Below, piece by piece: positions 9,790-18,695 of a DNA stretch of 64,000 nucleotides. Where the stretch lies: assembly GCA_945639195.1 (NCBI GenBank), contig CALZEE010000001.1:434001-498000 (forward strand), in the 5' to 3' direction. Position numbers and translations under genes: made by a program. The notes under the pieces are model-generated. The model saw nothing but the letters and a program-made list of their open reading frames with translations, did not search any database and was not told the DNA's origin. Numbering within the stretch: position 1 is the stretch's first letter; each line of letters opens with the position of its first letter. This stretch comes from an uncultured Ignatzschineria sp. Its GTDB lineage: Bacteria > Pseudomonadota > Gammaproteobacteria > Cardiobacteriales > Wohlfahrtiimonadaceae.

Positions 9790-10434
9790 ATGAAATTCAT
9801 TCAAAAAATGACATACCTATCTCTTTTCAGCCTACTTCCTTTTGTAAGTAGTGCAGCTGATGGGGAAAAGGTTTATTTAAAGGGTGGGGATAACCCAATG
9901 GCGATCGCATGTATGACATGTCATGGCGTTAATGGTGAAGGCTTAGCATTAGCGGGCTACCCTAATATTGCAGGAAAACCTGCAGAATATCTCTCTAAGC
10001 AGATTTATGATTTTAAAAAAGAAGACCGTAAACATCCTGTGATGGACGGCGTTGCAGCGGCTTTAACGGATGAAGAAATTGTTGCGGTATCTCAATATAT
10101 GCAGGCGTTACCAACACCTGCTATTCCTGAGATCACAAGAGCAACTCAACCGACAGATTTAGGAAGTCGTTTGGCGCTTCGTGGTGATTGGAGTCGTAAT
10201 ATTCCTGAGTGTGTTGCTTGTCATGGGCCAAGTGGTGTGGGTGTTGGTACAGCATTCCCGAAACTTGCAGGGCAGAGCGAGCTCTATATTGTGAATCAGA
10301 TGAATGCATGGAAAGCGGGTACCCGTAAAAATGATGAAGCTGATTTAATGGGGCATATTGCACGATCATTGAATGATGATGAAATTCAAGCAGTAGCAGT
10401 GTACTTCTCAACAATGGGACAAACAGGGAAATAG
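9790..10434 (+). CDS. tsdB: Dihaem cytochrome c (c4-like), TsdB-type electron acceptor
   Basis: 214 residues with an N-terminal signal peptide (cleavage near SSA, 20-22), so it is periplasmic. It has two tandem class I cytochrome c domains with CMTCH at 41-45 and CVACH at 141-145. Likely distal methionines are M85 (HPVMDGVA) and M187 (DLMGHIARSL). This two-domain layout is that of cytochrome c4 and of TsdB. The gene ends 3 bp before the thiosulfate dehydrogenase gene, as in known tsdBA operons, so I infer that it takes electrons from TsdA and passes them to a terminal oxidase. On sequence alone it could also be called plain cytochrome c4. Confidence 0.82.
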   Translation: MKFIQKMTYLSLFSLLPFVSSAADGEKVYLKGGDNPMAIACMTCHGVNGEGLALAGYPNIAGKPAEYLSKQIYDFKKEDRKHPVMDGVAAALTDEEIVAVSQYMQALPTPAIPEITRATQPTDLGSRLALRGDWSRNIPECVACHGPSGVGVGTAFPKLAGQSELYIVNQMNAWKAGTRKNDEADLMGHIARSLNDDEIQAVAVYFSTMGQTGK

Positions 10435-10437
10435 ACA

Positions 10438-11364
10438 ATGAAGAAAATTTTAATTGCATCAACACTCTCTCTTTTGTTCTCAGGAATGGCGATTGCCCAA
10501 GAATCTGCGGTATCAATGGATGACCAATCTCAAATTCCTCATGCGCCAAAAATCGAAGCAGGTAATGAGTATCATCAGCCACCGAGTGATAGTGAAATTC
10601 CTAAGAATGCCTTTGGTGAGATGGTAAAACGCGGTCAAGCGATCTTTGTTGATACAAAGCGTGAAGCACCAGAATATGTTGGTAATGGTATGAACTGTGT
10701 GAACTGTCATATGGATCAGGGTAAAATGGCAAATGCCGCGCCTCTCTGGGGTGCTTATCCGATGTATCCGGCTTATCGTAGTAAAAATGATAAAGTGAAT
10801 ACCTATGCTGAGCGTATCCAAGGATGCTTTGAATTTAGTATGAATGGAACAGCTCCCGCGGCAGATAGTGAAGTGATGACAGCGCTCATTACTTACTCTT
10901 ATTGGTTGGCTAAAAATGCACCTACAGGCGTTTCTTTGCCAGGACGTGGGTATCCAGAGGTTAAACAGCCTGAAGCAGGTTACAGCATTGAAAATGGGGC
11001 TGTAGTTTATAAAGAAAACTGTGCCGTATGTCATGGTGATGATGGTTTAGGTCAGAAAGTGGCTGATAACTATGTATTCCCACCATTATGGGGTAAAGAC
11101 TCCTTTAACTGGGGTGCAGGAATGCACAGAATTAACACGGCAGCAGACTTTATTCAGGCAAATATGCCGCTTGGTAAAGGCGAGACTTTAACAGATCAAC
11201 AAGCATGGGACGTTGCGGCATTCATGAATAGTCATGAGCGTCCACAAGATCCCCGTATTATTGATGGTTCTGTTGAAAAAACACGTGAGAAATATCATGC
11301 AAATGATGGCGTGAATCTTTATGGTGTTGAAGTTAATGGCGTTGTTTTAGGACAAGGTATTTAA
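10438..11364 (+). CDS. tsdA: Thiosulfate dehydrogenase / tetrathionate reductase TsdA
   Basis: 308 residues with a signal peptide ending near AIAQ (17-20), so periplasmic. Haem sites are CVNCH (87-91) and CAVCH (195-199). The cysteine at 130 in ERIQGCFEFSMNG matches the unusual cysteine axial ligand of the catalytic haem in TsdA, and NMPLG (M243) lies in the second domain. Long stretches such as APLWGAYPMYPAYR, YSYWLAKNAPTG, GRGYP and FNWGAGM are TsdA signatures. The enzyme joins two thiosulfates to tetrathionate, and some family members run mainly in reverse. Direction here cannot be read from sequence. It is cotranscribed with tsdB. Confidence 0.9.
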   Translation: MKKILIASTLSLLFSGMAIAQESAVSMDDQSQIPHAPKIEAGNEYHQPPSDSEIPKNAFGEMVKRGQAIFVDTKREAPEYVGNGMNCVNCHMDQGKMANAAPLWGAYPMYPAYRSKNDKVNTYAERIQGCFEFSMNGTAPAADSEVMTALITYSYWLAKNAPTGVSLPGRGYPEVKQPEAGYSIENGAVVYKENCAVCHGDDGLGQKVADNYVFPPLWGKDSFNWGAGMHRINTAADFIQANMPLGKGETLTDQQAWDVAAFMNSHERPQDPRIIDGSVEKTREKYHANDGVNLYGVEVNGVVLGQGI

Positions 11365-11391
11365 TAACTTGTTGTGTAAATAGTGCTTATG

Positions 11392-11422
11392 AGCGTTTAG
11401 AGATTTCTCTAAGCGCTTTTTT
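11392..11422 (+). terminator. Intrinsic terminator of tsdB-tsdA
   Basis: The 11-bp arms AGCGTTTAGAG and CTCTAAGCGCT with a 4-base loop are followed by six T. It starts 27 bp past the tsdA stop. Confidence 0.85.
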
Positions 11423-11503
11423 ATTGCTACGAGATTTTTTCGGCAATGTTTTTCAGTTTTGTGTTTTTTAGGATTTTGTAGGAAAAGGGAAAAGTGCCGG
11501 CAT

Positions 11504-11536
11504 AAAAAAAGACGCACTTTATTAAAAGTACGTCTT
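11504..11536 (-). terminator. Intrinsic terminator of fabA-fabB
   Basis: The 11-bp stem AGACGCACTTT / AAAGTACGTCT has a 4-base loop and seven T downstream on the minus strand. A TGCCGGCA palindrome sits directly beside it at 11495-11502. Confidence 0.8.
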
Positions 11537-11588
11537 ATGTTTTACCGAAGCTTTAGATTCTCAGTCATTGACCGAGAAAAGCCTTAAA

Positions 11589-12809
11589 TTAGCCTTTATA
11601 GCGACTTAAAACGAGTGCGCCATTTGTTCCACCAAAGCCGAAGCCGTTGTTAAGAACGTTATCTAATTTTGCGTTATCAACACGTTTACGAACGATCGGG
11701 AATTCTGCAAGAATTGGATCTACTTCGTCAATGTGCGCGCTTTCTGTAATGAAGTTGTTCTGCATCATTAAGAGGCAGTAGATTGTTTCGTTTACGCCCG
11801 CTGCGCCTAACGCATGTCCTGTTAAGGATTTTGTTGAGCTAAGTGGGGGAACTTTATCACCAAAGACGCGGCCAATTGCTTGAAGCTCAGGAACGTCACC
11901 AGCAGGTGTTGAAGTACCGTGCGTATTGATGTAATCAATGTCGCCAGTAACTGTTTCTAGTGCAATACGCATACAACGTTCAGCACCTTCACCACTTGGT
12001 GCAACCATGTCGTAGCCGTCAGATGTTGCGCCGTAACCTGTGATTTCAGCATAGATCTTTGCGCCACGTTTAAGGGCATGTTCAAGTTCTTCAACAACCA
12101 CGATACCGCCGCCGCCCGAGATCACAAAACCATCACGGTCTTTATCATAAGCACGTGAAGCAACATCAGCACGATCATTGTATTTAGATGAAAGTGCACC
12201 CATTGCATCAAACATTGCGCTCATGTACGGATGAAGTTCTTCACCGCCGCCAGCGAATACAACGTCTTGTTTACCGAGTTGGATCTGCTCATAAGCATTC
12301 CCAATACAGTGAATAGAAGTTGCGCACGCTGAGCTGATTGAGTAGTTCACACCTTTGATTTTAAAAGGCGTTGCTAAACAAGCTGAAACAGTTGAGCCCA
12401 TTGTACGGGTAACCATATAAGGTCCGATACGTTTTGTGGCATTGTTTTTGCGAAGGATATCGATACTATCGATTTGGTTTTTGGTAGACGCACCACCAGA
12501 ACCCACGATAAGACCTGTACGGATGTTTGATACCTGATCTTCAGCTAAACCTGAATCAGCGATCGCTTCTTTCATTGCAATATAAGCATATGCCGCAGCA
12601 TCAGCCATAAAGCGGAAATCTTTACGATCAATTTGTGCAGCGAGATCGATGTTTAATGGACCATGCACGTGAGAACGGAAACCGAAATCAGCCATCTCTT
12701 GAGAGAACTTGATTCCAGATTGTGTATTGAGGAGCGATTGTAAGACCTCGTCTTTATTGTTGCCGATACTCGACACAATTCCAAGACCTGTAATAACAAC
12801 ACGTTTCAT
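11589..12809 (-). CDS. fabB: Beta-ketoacyl-ACP synthase I
   Basis: 406 residues of the condensing enzyme that elongates unsaturated acyl-ACP. The catalytic triad is visible: Cys162 in SSACATS, then His in [11 protein letters not shown] and His in [12 protein letters not shown]. The N-terminus [17 protein letters not shown] is typical. It lies 21 bp after fabA on the same strand, the standard anaerobic unsaturated fatty-acid operon of gammaproteobacteria. The pair ends at the terminator at 11504-11536. I saw no recognisable FabR or FadR operator upstream. Confidence 0.97.
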   Translation of the reverse strand: MKRVVITGLGIVSSIGNNKDEVLQSLLNTQSGIKFSQEMADFGFRSHVHGPLNIDLAAQIDRKDFRFMADAAAYAYIAMKEAIADSGLAEDQVSNIRTGLIVGSGGASTKNQIDSIDILRKNNATKRIGPYMVTRTMGSTVSACLATPFKIKGVNYSISSACATSIHCIGNAYEQIQLGKQDVVFAGGGEELHPYMSAMFDAMGALSSKYNDRADVASRAYDKDRDGFVISGGGGIVVVEELEHALKRGAKIYAEITGYGATSDGYDMVAPSGEGAERCMRIALETVTGDIDYINTHGTSTPAGDVPELQAIGRVFGDKVPPLSSTKSLTGHALGAAGVNETIYCLLMMQNNFITESAHIDEVDPILAEFPIVRKRVDNAKLDNVLNNGFGFGGTNGALVLSRYKG

Positions 12810-12830
12810 TGATAAGATTCCTCCAAAAAA

Positions 12831-13355
12831 TTAAAAGTTGTCTGTTTGCGTGAAAAGACCAACTTTTAGATCTTCACCTACATAGATTTCTTTGCCATCA
12901 ACTTCCATCGTTGCATCAGCAATACCCATGGTTAAAGATCTTAAAATAACACGCTTCATATGGATGTTATAAGTGATTTTCTTCGCAGTAGGAAGTACTT
13001 GGCCTGAGAATTTTACATTGCCAGCACCAAGCGCACGTCCACGACCTTTGCCGCCCATCCATCCGAGATAGAAGCCCACAAGCTGCCACATTGCGTCAAG
13101 ACCTAAGCATCCAGGCATAACGCTGTCACCAATAAAGTGACAAGGGAAGAACCAGAGGTCAGGGTTAAGGTCTAGTTCGGCAACGATAGAACCTTTTCCA
13201 TACTTACCACCATCTTCAGTGATGGAGACAATGCGGTCAACCATGAGCATTGGGGGCATTGGAAGCTGAGCATTCCCTTCGCCAAATAAATTACCTTTTG
13301 CGCACTCGATGAGCTCATCATATGTAAAGCTTGATTGGGTTGTAATTCTTGTCAC
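12831..13355 (-). CDS. fabA: 3-hydroxydecanoyl-ACP dehydratase/isomerase
   Basis: 174-residue hot-dog enzyme that dehydrates 3-hydroxydecanoyl-ACP and isomerises the product to cis-3-decenoyl-ACP, the branch point to unsaturated fatty acids. The active-site block [20 protein letters not shown] contains the catalytic His and Asp, and [20 protein letters not shown] follows as in E. coli FabA. The start is GTG at 13353-13355; no upstream ATG gives a better match. An AGGATC lies about 10 bases before it. First gene of fabA-fabB. Confidence 0.97.
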   Translation of the reverse strand: MTRITTQSSFTYDELIECAKGNLFGEGNAQLPMPPMLMVDRIVSITEDGGKYGKGSIVAELDLNPDLWFFPCHFIGDSVMPGCLGLDAMWQLVGFYLGWMGGKGRGRALGAGNVKFSGQVLPTAKKITYNIHMKRVILRSLTMGIADATMEVDGKEIYVGEDLKVGLFTQTDNF

Positions 13356-13469
13356 GTCTTAATGATCCTATGAAATTGTACAGAATAGATTATCCAAATA
13401 AATCGCTCAGAGTGATGAAAATCGAACTTTAAACGATTAAAAAATAATTTCTAACCTGTGATTATACCT

Positions 13470-13496
13470 AAAAAAAGCCGGAAGAGATAACCGGTT
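13470..13496 (-). terminator. Probable weak terminator downstream of lpxL
   Basis: Minus strand AAACCGG, about nine bases of loop, then CCGGCTTTTTTT. The GC core is only 4-5 bp, but the T run is strong. It separates lpxL from fabA. Confidence 0.45.
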
Positions 13497-13619
13497 TCAT
13501 GATTGGGATCTCTTTTGTCCATTTTTTAGTGGTAAGCGATTGATAAATGAGTATCATCTTTACTTAAAACTCCTCTATTGTACTGCAGAGTCAGTTTTTT
13601 GTATTGATAATGTCGTTTT

Positions 13620-14531
13620 TTACAAATCTTGATAGAGGCTAGGCTCTCCCTTCGGTCGTGTTTTAAAGCGTCTATGCGCCCAGAGGTATTGTTCTGGTGC
13701 GGTTAATATCCACTTTTCAAACATTTGATTGATTCTTAGCGTATCCGCCTTGAGATCTTTCGTCGGAAAGTCGTCTAACATCGGCATGATTTTGATATGG
13801 TATTTGTTCTTTTTACGGGTGACATAATAGGGCAATGCTGCAGCTCGACCTACTCTACATAGGGTAGAGGTTGCGGTGATCGTTAAGGTGTTGACGCCAA
13901 AAAAAGGCACAAAGACATGATCTGTACTTCCATAGTTTTGATCAGGTGCGTACCAGATAAGATCACCTTCACGCAGTAATTTGATCATTCTCCGCGTTTC
14001 ATCACGAGTAATAGGCTCAAGTCCTGATTGCGCATAACGCCCTTGATATTGAACATGTTCATAATATGCATTTTCATGCGGGCGATACATCCCTCTCACC
14101 TTTGTTTTAAAAGAAATAGCGCGACCGCCTAACTCGAGAGGTGTCATATGTAGCGTTAAAAGCAGGGCACCTTTTCCGCTTTTCTCATAAGCCTCTAAGT
14201 TTTCGAGGCCTTCATAGACAAGATGTTTTTCGAGCTGCTTACGAGGCATATACCAAGCAATAATGACTTCAAAGATTGCCATCCCCATGGAGAGAAAGTT
14301 GTCTTTGATTAGTTTTTTTTGAGCCTTCTGATCGAGCTCTGGGAAGCAAAGTTCAATATTTCTCTGAATAATTTTCCGGCGATTTTTAGCGATATAGTAA
14401 GATGCTCGCCCGGCAATTCGGCCTAGGAATAGGAGGAAGGGCAGGGGAAGATGTGCAATCATCTTCGCAAGAAAAATACCAAAAGCTAAAAGTTTATGGT
14501 CGGATGCTTTTGGCGGTGTGTGTTTTACCAT
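13620..14531 (-). CDS. lpxL: Lipid A biosynthesis lauroyl acyltransferase (LpxL/HtrB family)
   Basis: 303 residues of a membrane-anchored acyltransferase that adds a secondary acyl chain to Kdo2-lipid IVA at the inner membrane. An N-terminal hydrophobic segment lies at about residues 14-37. The catalytic HX4E motif is H128 to E133 in LHMTPLELGG, and further conserved parts are GMYRPHENAYYE, RDETRRMIKLLREG, WYAPDQNYG and EQYLWAHRRFKTRPKGE. Which acyl position or chain it serves (LpxL, LpxM or LpxP) cannot be told from the sequence. It stands alone between lptE, which is divergent, and fabA. Confidence 0.88.
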   Translation of the reverse strand: MVKHTPPKASDHKLLAFGIFLAKMIAHLPLPFLLFLGRIAGRASYYIAKNRRKIIQRNIELCFPELDQKAQKKLIKDNFLSMGMAIFEVIIAWYMPRKQLEKHLVYEGLENLEAYEKSGKGALLLTLHMTPLELGGRAISFKTKVRGMYRPHENAYYEHVQYQGRYAQSGLEPITRDETRRMIKLLREGDLIWYAPDQNYGSTDHVFVPFFGVNTLTITATSTLCRVGRAAALPYYVTRKKNKYHIKIMPMLDDFPTKDLKADTLRINQMFEKWILTAPEQYLWAHRRFKTRPKGEPSLYQDL

Positions 14532-14981
14532 ATTTCCATTTTAGTGATAATAAAAGATTTCGTTAGTATATCAGTTTTCTACAGGGAAGCGCACCTCAAT
14601 GAATCGTCATAATGAGGCGTACTGATTGAGACGGATGGGTGGGGGAGAAAGTGAGTAATAACCGGATATCTTTTAAAACGGAAAGCTTTTTATGAAGATT
14701 CTTGATGCGTTAATCTAAAGAGGGTTTTGTTATTAATAGGTGAGTGCAAGATCTACTTTACTTATGTTTTTAGTGAGTGAAATTTTTTTAAGTCGCATGG
14801 TGACACCCTATTTATTAAGCAGTCTCTATTATATCAATGGGATTTATTCTTATTGTGGGGTAAAATCGGCACTCTAGCTTATTCATGATCGTCAATGTAT
14901 TGTGAATCTATACGACCAAAACGTTGTAAACTTTGATTTTGGTCAAGTTATTGTTATACCCTATATAGGTGTTTTTTGGAT
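14532..14981. other. 450-bp non-coding region between divergent lpxL and lptE
   Basis: It should hold both promoters. Near lptE I see TTGATT-16 bp-TATACC (14933-14960), overlapping an 8-bp perfect inverted repeat GACCAAAA...TTTTGGTC (14914-14944). An imperfect hairpin lies near 14595-14622. No ORF with a ribosome-binding site is present in the middle 250 bp. Confidence 0.4.
14933..14960 (+). promoter_or_regulatory. Candidate promoter of lptE-folE2
   Basis: TTGATT and TATACC are separated by 16 bp, about 20 bp before lptE. The -35 hexamer overlaps one arm of the inverted repeat at 14914-14944, which could be an operator. Pattern inference only. Confidence 0.4.
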
Positions 14982-15497
14982 ATGAGATTACAAATTAAAG
15001 CCAAGATTTTTGGGATATTGGGGATTATTGCCTTCTTAAGTGGTTGTGGGTTTCATCTGCGGGGAGATGTATCGTTTCCTGAGATGTATCAAACAGCGAT
15101 TATTGAGAGTAATGAGCCAGCATTTTCAAGAGAGAGCATAGAATTCCATCTGAAGCGACAATTGGGGTCACAGTTGAAATTTGTGGATGCCGGAGCGCAT
15201 GCTGATCTAATTATTCGAATTAATGAAAGTTACGATACCCGTGTTGTAGCAAGTAATCTTAGCGGCGCACAGCGCGAATATACGAGTAATCTCAATGCAA
15301 CGATATCCGTTATTGATATCTATCAAAACGTTGTATTCCCCACGGAAACATTTACAAGATCACAAGATTTCTCTTTAAATGAGCGAGAGCCTTTAGCAAA
15401 AGTGACTGCAGAGGATGCTATTAAAGGGGAATTAGCCGAAGAGTTAAGTAGAGCTTTTATTCGTCGATTAACAACCGTTATTAGAGCAGGGAAATAG
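14982..15497 (+). CDS. lptE: LPS-assembly lipoprotein LptE
   Basis: 171 residues. A lipoprotein signal ends in the lipobox LSGC with the acylated Cys at residue 22, followed by GFHLRGDVSFP, the hallmark of LptE (RlpB). LptE plugs the LptD barrel in the outer membrane and helps insert lipopolysaccharide. I start it at the ATG at 14982; an in-frame TTG six bases upstream lies too close to the AGGTG site. In E. coli lptE follows leuS and precedes holA. Here it leads a unit with folE2, which begins 9 bp after it. Confidence 0.88.
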   Translation: MRLQIKAKIFGILGIIAFLSGCGFHLRGDVSFPEMYQTAIIESNEPAFSRESIEFHLKRQLGSQLKFVDAGAHADLIIRINESYDTRVVASNLSGAQREYTSNLNATISVIDIYQNVVFPTETFTRSQDFSLNEREPLAKVTAEDAIKGELAEELSRAFIRRLTTVIRAGK

Positions 15498-15506
15498 GGA
15501 GTATTC

Positions 15507-16322
15507 GTGAGCAACGAACAGATTACCACCATTAAAGATGTGCAAGCGTATCAAGATGAACGCAATGTTGAGATTTCAAAGGTCGGGATTAGCGGATTAC
15601 GCTTACCGCTCATGTTTAGCAATAGTGGTACTGAACAGCATACCGTGATGGACGCTGCTTTTACTGTTACGCTACAGAAAGAACGTAAGGGCACGCACAT
15701 GTCTCGCTTTATCGAGGTATGGGATCAACAGACTAAACCTTTTGGGTTATCGAGTGTTAAACCACTTTTAAATGATTTAGAGCAGAAGCTCGACGCACAA
15801 AATGCGCAGTTTCATCTAAAGTTCCCCCTCTTTTTTGAGCGTACAGCGCCGGTATCAAAAGCAAAAAGCGTGATGGACTTTAATTGTGAAATTATTGCCT
15901 CATCAGATCAAACGGACACATCAAAAGATTCTTTCAAACTTGTGTTAATGGCACCTGTAACAAGCCTTTGCCCATGTTCTAAAGAGATTTCTGAGTTCAG
16001 CGCGCATTCACAACGTTCGCATCTTACGATCGCATTGCAGTTTAAAGATCAGGCAAGTTTTGAGGCATTAGAGATTGATGCAATGCTCCATGATATGGAG
16101 TCTGTAGGTTCATCAAAACTCTATCCATTATTGAAACGTCCAGATGAGAAGTATGTGACAGAAATGGCTTATCGCACACCGCGATTTGTTGAAGATTTAG
16201 TGCGTGATCTTGTTGTATTATTACGCGAAAGAACAGATCTTGCGTCATTTACGGTTCAGTCTGAAAACTTTGAATCGATTCATAATCATCAAGCTTATGC
16301 ATCGATTGACTATACCTTTTAA
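15507..16322 (+). CDS. folE2: GTP cyclohydrolase FolE2 (type IB)
   Basis: 271 residues of GTP cyclohydrolase IB, which opens GTP to dihydroneopterin triphosphate for folate and also feeds queuosine synthesis. The family block CPCSKEISEFSAHSQRSH (C155-P-C157, H167) is intact, preceded by GTHMSRF and followed by EDLVRDLVVLL and ESFESIHNHQAYA-like text at the end. The start is GTG at 15507 with AGGGAG seven bases before. In many bacteria folE2 replaces folE under zinc limitation and is under Zur; I see no Zur box, and the gene is coupled to lptE. It ends in the strong terminator at 16343-16394. Confidence 0.95.
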   Translation: MSNEQITTIKDVQAYQDERNVEISKVGISGLRLPLMFSNSGTEQHTVMDAAFTVTLQKERKGTHMSRFIEVWDQQTKPFGLSSVKPLLNDLEQKLDAQNAQFHLKFPLFFERTAPVSKAKSVMDFNCEIIASSDQTDTSKDSFKLVLMAPVTSLCPCSKEISEFSAHSQRSHLTIALQFKDQASFEALEIDAMLHDMESVGSSKLYPLLKRPDEKYVTEMAYRTPRFVEDLVRDLVVLLRERTDLASFTVQSENFESIHNHQAYASIDYTF

Positions 16323-16342
16323 TTAGTCACGCTAAAAAATAT

Positions 16343-16394
16343 GAGCGCCTCAATGGAGCCTTTGAAAGAGGGCATCATTGAGGCGCTCTTTTTG
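16343..16394 (+). terminator. Strong intrinsic terminator of lptE-folE2
   Basis: The perfect 13-bp arms GAGCGCCTCAATG and CATTGAGGCGCTC flank a 20-base loop and are followed by five T. Confidence 0.9.
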
Positions 16395-16521
16395 GTAAGA
16401 TAGAATCATTTCATGGCTTGCTTAATCGCTCAAATAGAATACGATTATTGCCGGCATATACCATGTATATCTCGCGCTTTTTAAGATCGCGTGACGCCTA
16501 TAGATAAAGAGAAGGAAAACT

Positions 16522-17550
16522 ATGATTGAATCAGATCGACTTATTGTCAGTGAAGAGAGTCCTTTTGAAGAGGAGAAAATCATTGATCGTGCGATTCGAC
16601 CTAAAAAGCTCGCAGATTATACGGGGCAAGCACCCATTCGGCGTCAACTTTCGATCTTTATTCAAGCGGCAAGAAATAGGCAAGAAGCGCTCGATCATGT
16701 TCTACTTTTTGGACCTCCGGGTTTAGGGAAAACGACGTTAGCGCATATTATAGGTCATGAGATGGGCGTGGGTTTAAAGCAAACCTCGGGACCGATTTTA
16801 GAAAAAGCTGGTGATCTAGCGGCGATTCTTACGAGTTTAGAAGAGAATGATATTCTTTTTATTGATGAGATTCATCGTCTGAATCCCGCAGTTGAAGAGG
16901 TGCTCTATCCGGCGATGGAAGATTACCAGCTCGACATTATGATTGGCGAAGGACCAGCCGCAAGATCTGTAAAAATTGATCTTCCGGCATTTACCTTAAT
17001 CGGCGCAACAACGCGAGCGGGATTGTTATCATCCCCGCTTCGAGATCGTTTTGGGATTGTCTCTCGATTGATGTTTTATACCAATGATGAGTTAACGCAA
17101 ATCGTCAAGCGATCGGCACACCTTTTAGGTGCACCGATTACCGAAGAGGGCGCCTTTGAAATTGGTCGGCGCTCAAGAGGAACGCCACGCGTTGCCAATA
17201 GGTTACTTCGCCGAGTACGAGATGTTGCTGAGGTGCAGGCAGATGGCGATATCACGATTGAGCTTGCTCAGAGCGCACTTTCAATGCTAGATATCGATAA
17301 TGCCGGGCTGGATGAGCATGACCGTAACTTCTTGCGACTTATTGTCGAGAAATTCGACGGTGGCCCCGTCGGGATTGATACTTTAGCAGCGGCACTCGGA
17401 GAAGAGAAAGGCACATTAGAAGATATGATCGAGCCATTCTTAATTCAAGAAGGCTTCATCATGCGAACCCCACGAGGCCGTATGGCAACCAAGCATTGCA
17501 GTCGTTATTTCGGGATAGAAGTTGATCTTGATGATGAGGAATCATTGTAG
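16522..17550 (+). CDS. ruvB: Holliday junction branch-migration helicase RuvB
   Basis: 342-residue AAA+ motor that drives branch migration with RuvA. Visible are [11 protein letters not shown], Walker A GPPGLGKT (64-71), Walker [13 protein letters not shown], sensor [21 protein letters not shown], and the C-terminal winged helix [17 protein letters not shown] with [18 protein letters not shown] precedes the ATG. The usual ruvA and ruvC partners are not beside it; the upstream gene is folE2 with its own terminator, so ruvB is alone here. A TGCCGGCA site lies in its leader at 16449-16456. Confidence 0.98.
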   Translation: MIESDRLIVSEESPFEEEKIIDRAIRPKKLADYTGQAPIRRQLSIFIQAARNRQEALDHVLLFGPPGLGKTTLAHIIGHEMGVGLKQTSGPILEKAGDLAAILTSLEENDILFIDEIHRLNPAVEEVLYPAMEDYQLDIMIGEGPAARSVKIDLPAFTLIGATTRAGLLSSPLRDRFGIVSRLMFYTNDELTQIVKRSAHLLGAPITEEGAFEIGRRSRGTPRVANRLLRRVRDVAEVQADGDITIELAQSALSMLDIDNAGLDEHDRNFLRLIVEKFDGGPVGIDTLAAALGEEKGTLEDMIEPFLIQEGFIMRTPRGRMATKHCSRYFGIEVDLDDEESL

Positions 17551-17628
17551 GTTTTTAGCGCTCGGCGAGTCTGCTTCTGGAAGTAAGGAAATAGTTAAAT
17601 CCGGCATCATGCAAGTGGATTAGATACG
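17549..17628 (+). repeat. Imperfect direct repeat, copy 1
   Basis: An approximately 80-bp unit begins at the ruvB stop codon and recurs at 17701-17780. Shared blocks include TTTTAGCGCTCGGCGAGT, AGTTAAATCCG and ATGCAAGTGGAT. The two copies are about 80% alike by eye and 152 bp apart. No gene function is evident. Confidence 0.75.
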
Positions 17629-17700
17629 AATCTCTTCCGGCATTTTCAACGCTGGGTCGAATGCTTGCAGGCTTTTATCAATCCCGCGCCAGCAGTATTG

Positions 17701-17780
17701 AGGCTTTTAGCGCTCGGCGAGTGAACCTATGGAAGCAAGATGACAGTTAAATCCGACGCCATGCAAGTGGATGAAATACG
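17701..17780 (+). repeat. Imperfect direct repeat, copy 2
   Basis: Second copy of the unit at 17549-17628, with the same order of conserved blocks (TTTTAGCGCTCGGCGAGT, AGTTAAATCCG, ATGCAAGTGGAT, AAATACG/AGATACG). It lies in the gap before the minus-strand DUF4274-like gene. Confidence 0.75.
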
Positions 17781-17831
17781 CATTGAAAAGGCATGCCTTT
17801 TTATCTTGAGTGCCATTAACCCTAAGGGATT

Positions 17832-18446
17832 CTAATCTTCTAATAGATCATATAACCGATCCATGACCGGCATTAATTCGTGCGGAACGCCTTCATCCCA
17901 CTCTGGGCTTTCAAGGATTTCGCCAGTTATCGGAATCAACATCTCGTCGGGAATCGAGCGCTTAAAGGTTTCTGGCTCAAGCTCAGAAGTCCAATTGTAA
18001 CCATCTTGGTAAATATCGTATTGAGGCGAAAAGTCATATTTTTGATCTTGATAGAAGCCATTGCAAAATTGGTGCTCTATTTTATCTAGGAGATCAAAAG
18101 TCGGGAGATACCAGCTCGATTCCTGCTCGCATGCCTTTCTGTCTAAGAATTTCTTCTGAAACCCCGGTTGCAAGTACCAATAGAGATAGAGAATGGTGCC
18201 TTTGTCGGTATCTGGTTGCGAGATAACCCAGTCTAGGATCTCCGGCGCGTTATCAAAGTTCCATGAGAGTGCGAGTTTTTGCCGTGCTTCTGGGCTGTTT
18301 TTTTGTAAGAAATCAAGCATGGCGGCAATAAAGAGCGCATCGTAATCATCCTCATCAATCAGCGTATCTTGCCAATCGTAATCAGCATTAAGAATGTTTT
18401 GTAAGGTAACCGCGAGTGCAGAAGCGAATTCTGTAAGGGCAGACAT
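17832..18446 (-). CDS. DUF4274-like protein of unknown function
   Basis: 204 residues, cytoplasmic, acidic, without signal peptide or membrane segment. The middle part, LALSWNFDNAPEILDWVISQPDTDKGTILYLYWYLQPG, resembles DUF4274 domains, which have a similar WN-D...I..P..DKGTAL pattern. Members of that group occur near polymorphic toxins in some genomes, but no toxin gene is next to this one. The ATG at 18446 has AGGAGCC just upstream. Function is unknown. The gene stands alone between ruvB and a divergent ferritin-like gene. Confidence 0.7.
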   Translation of the reverse strand: MSALTEFASALAVTLQNILNADYDWQDTLIDEDDYDALFIAAMLDFLQKNSPEARQKLALSWNFDNAPEILDWVISQPDTDKGTILYLYWYLQPGFQKKFLDRKACEQESSWYLPTFDLLDKIEHQFCNGFYQDQKYDFSPQYDIYQDGYNWTSELEPETFKRSIPDEMLIPITGEILESPEWDEGVPHELMPVMDRLYDLLED

Positions 18447-18695
18447 AAAAGGCTCCTAAATAAGAGAGAAAGGATAGGCGAGCAAATCTGGAGAAAGTAT
18501 CTCAGCTTTAACGGTGAGCTGGCAATAGCGAAATGATGATTAGAGAATGGATTTTTACCGAAAATGCGCTATGAGGCAAATGCCTGATCTTCGCACCTAT
18601 GAATCTTGCTTGGGCGCTGTATAATTGAACGGGATTAAGCACGACTGATATATGTGAATATCTCGAGATGAATATTAGAGAATATAGGAATAGAT

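Noticed and set aside
10133..10582. 149-codon minus-strand ORF across the tsdB-tsdA junction
   Set aside because: It runs against two well-supported cytochrome genes and has no homology or start signal.
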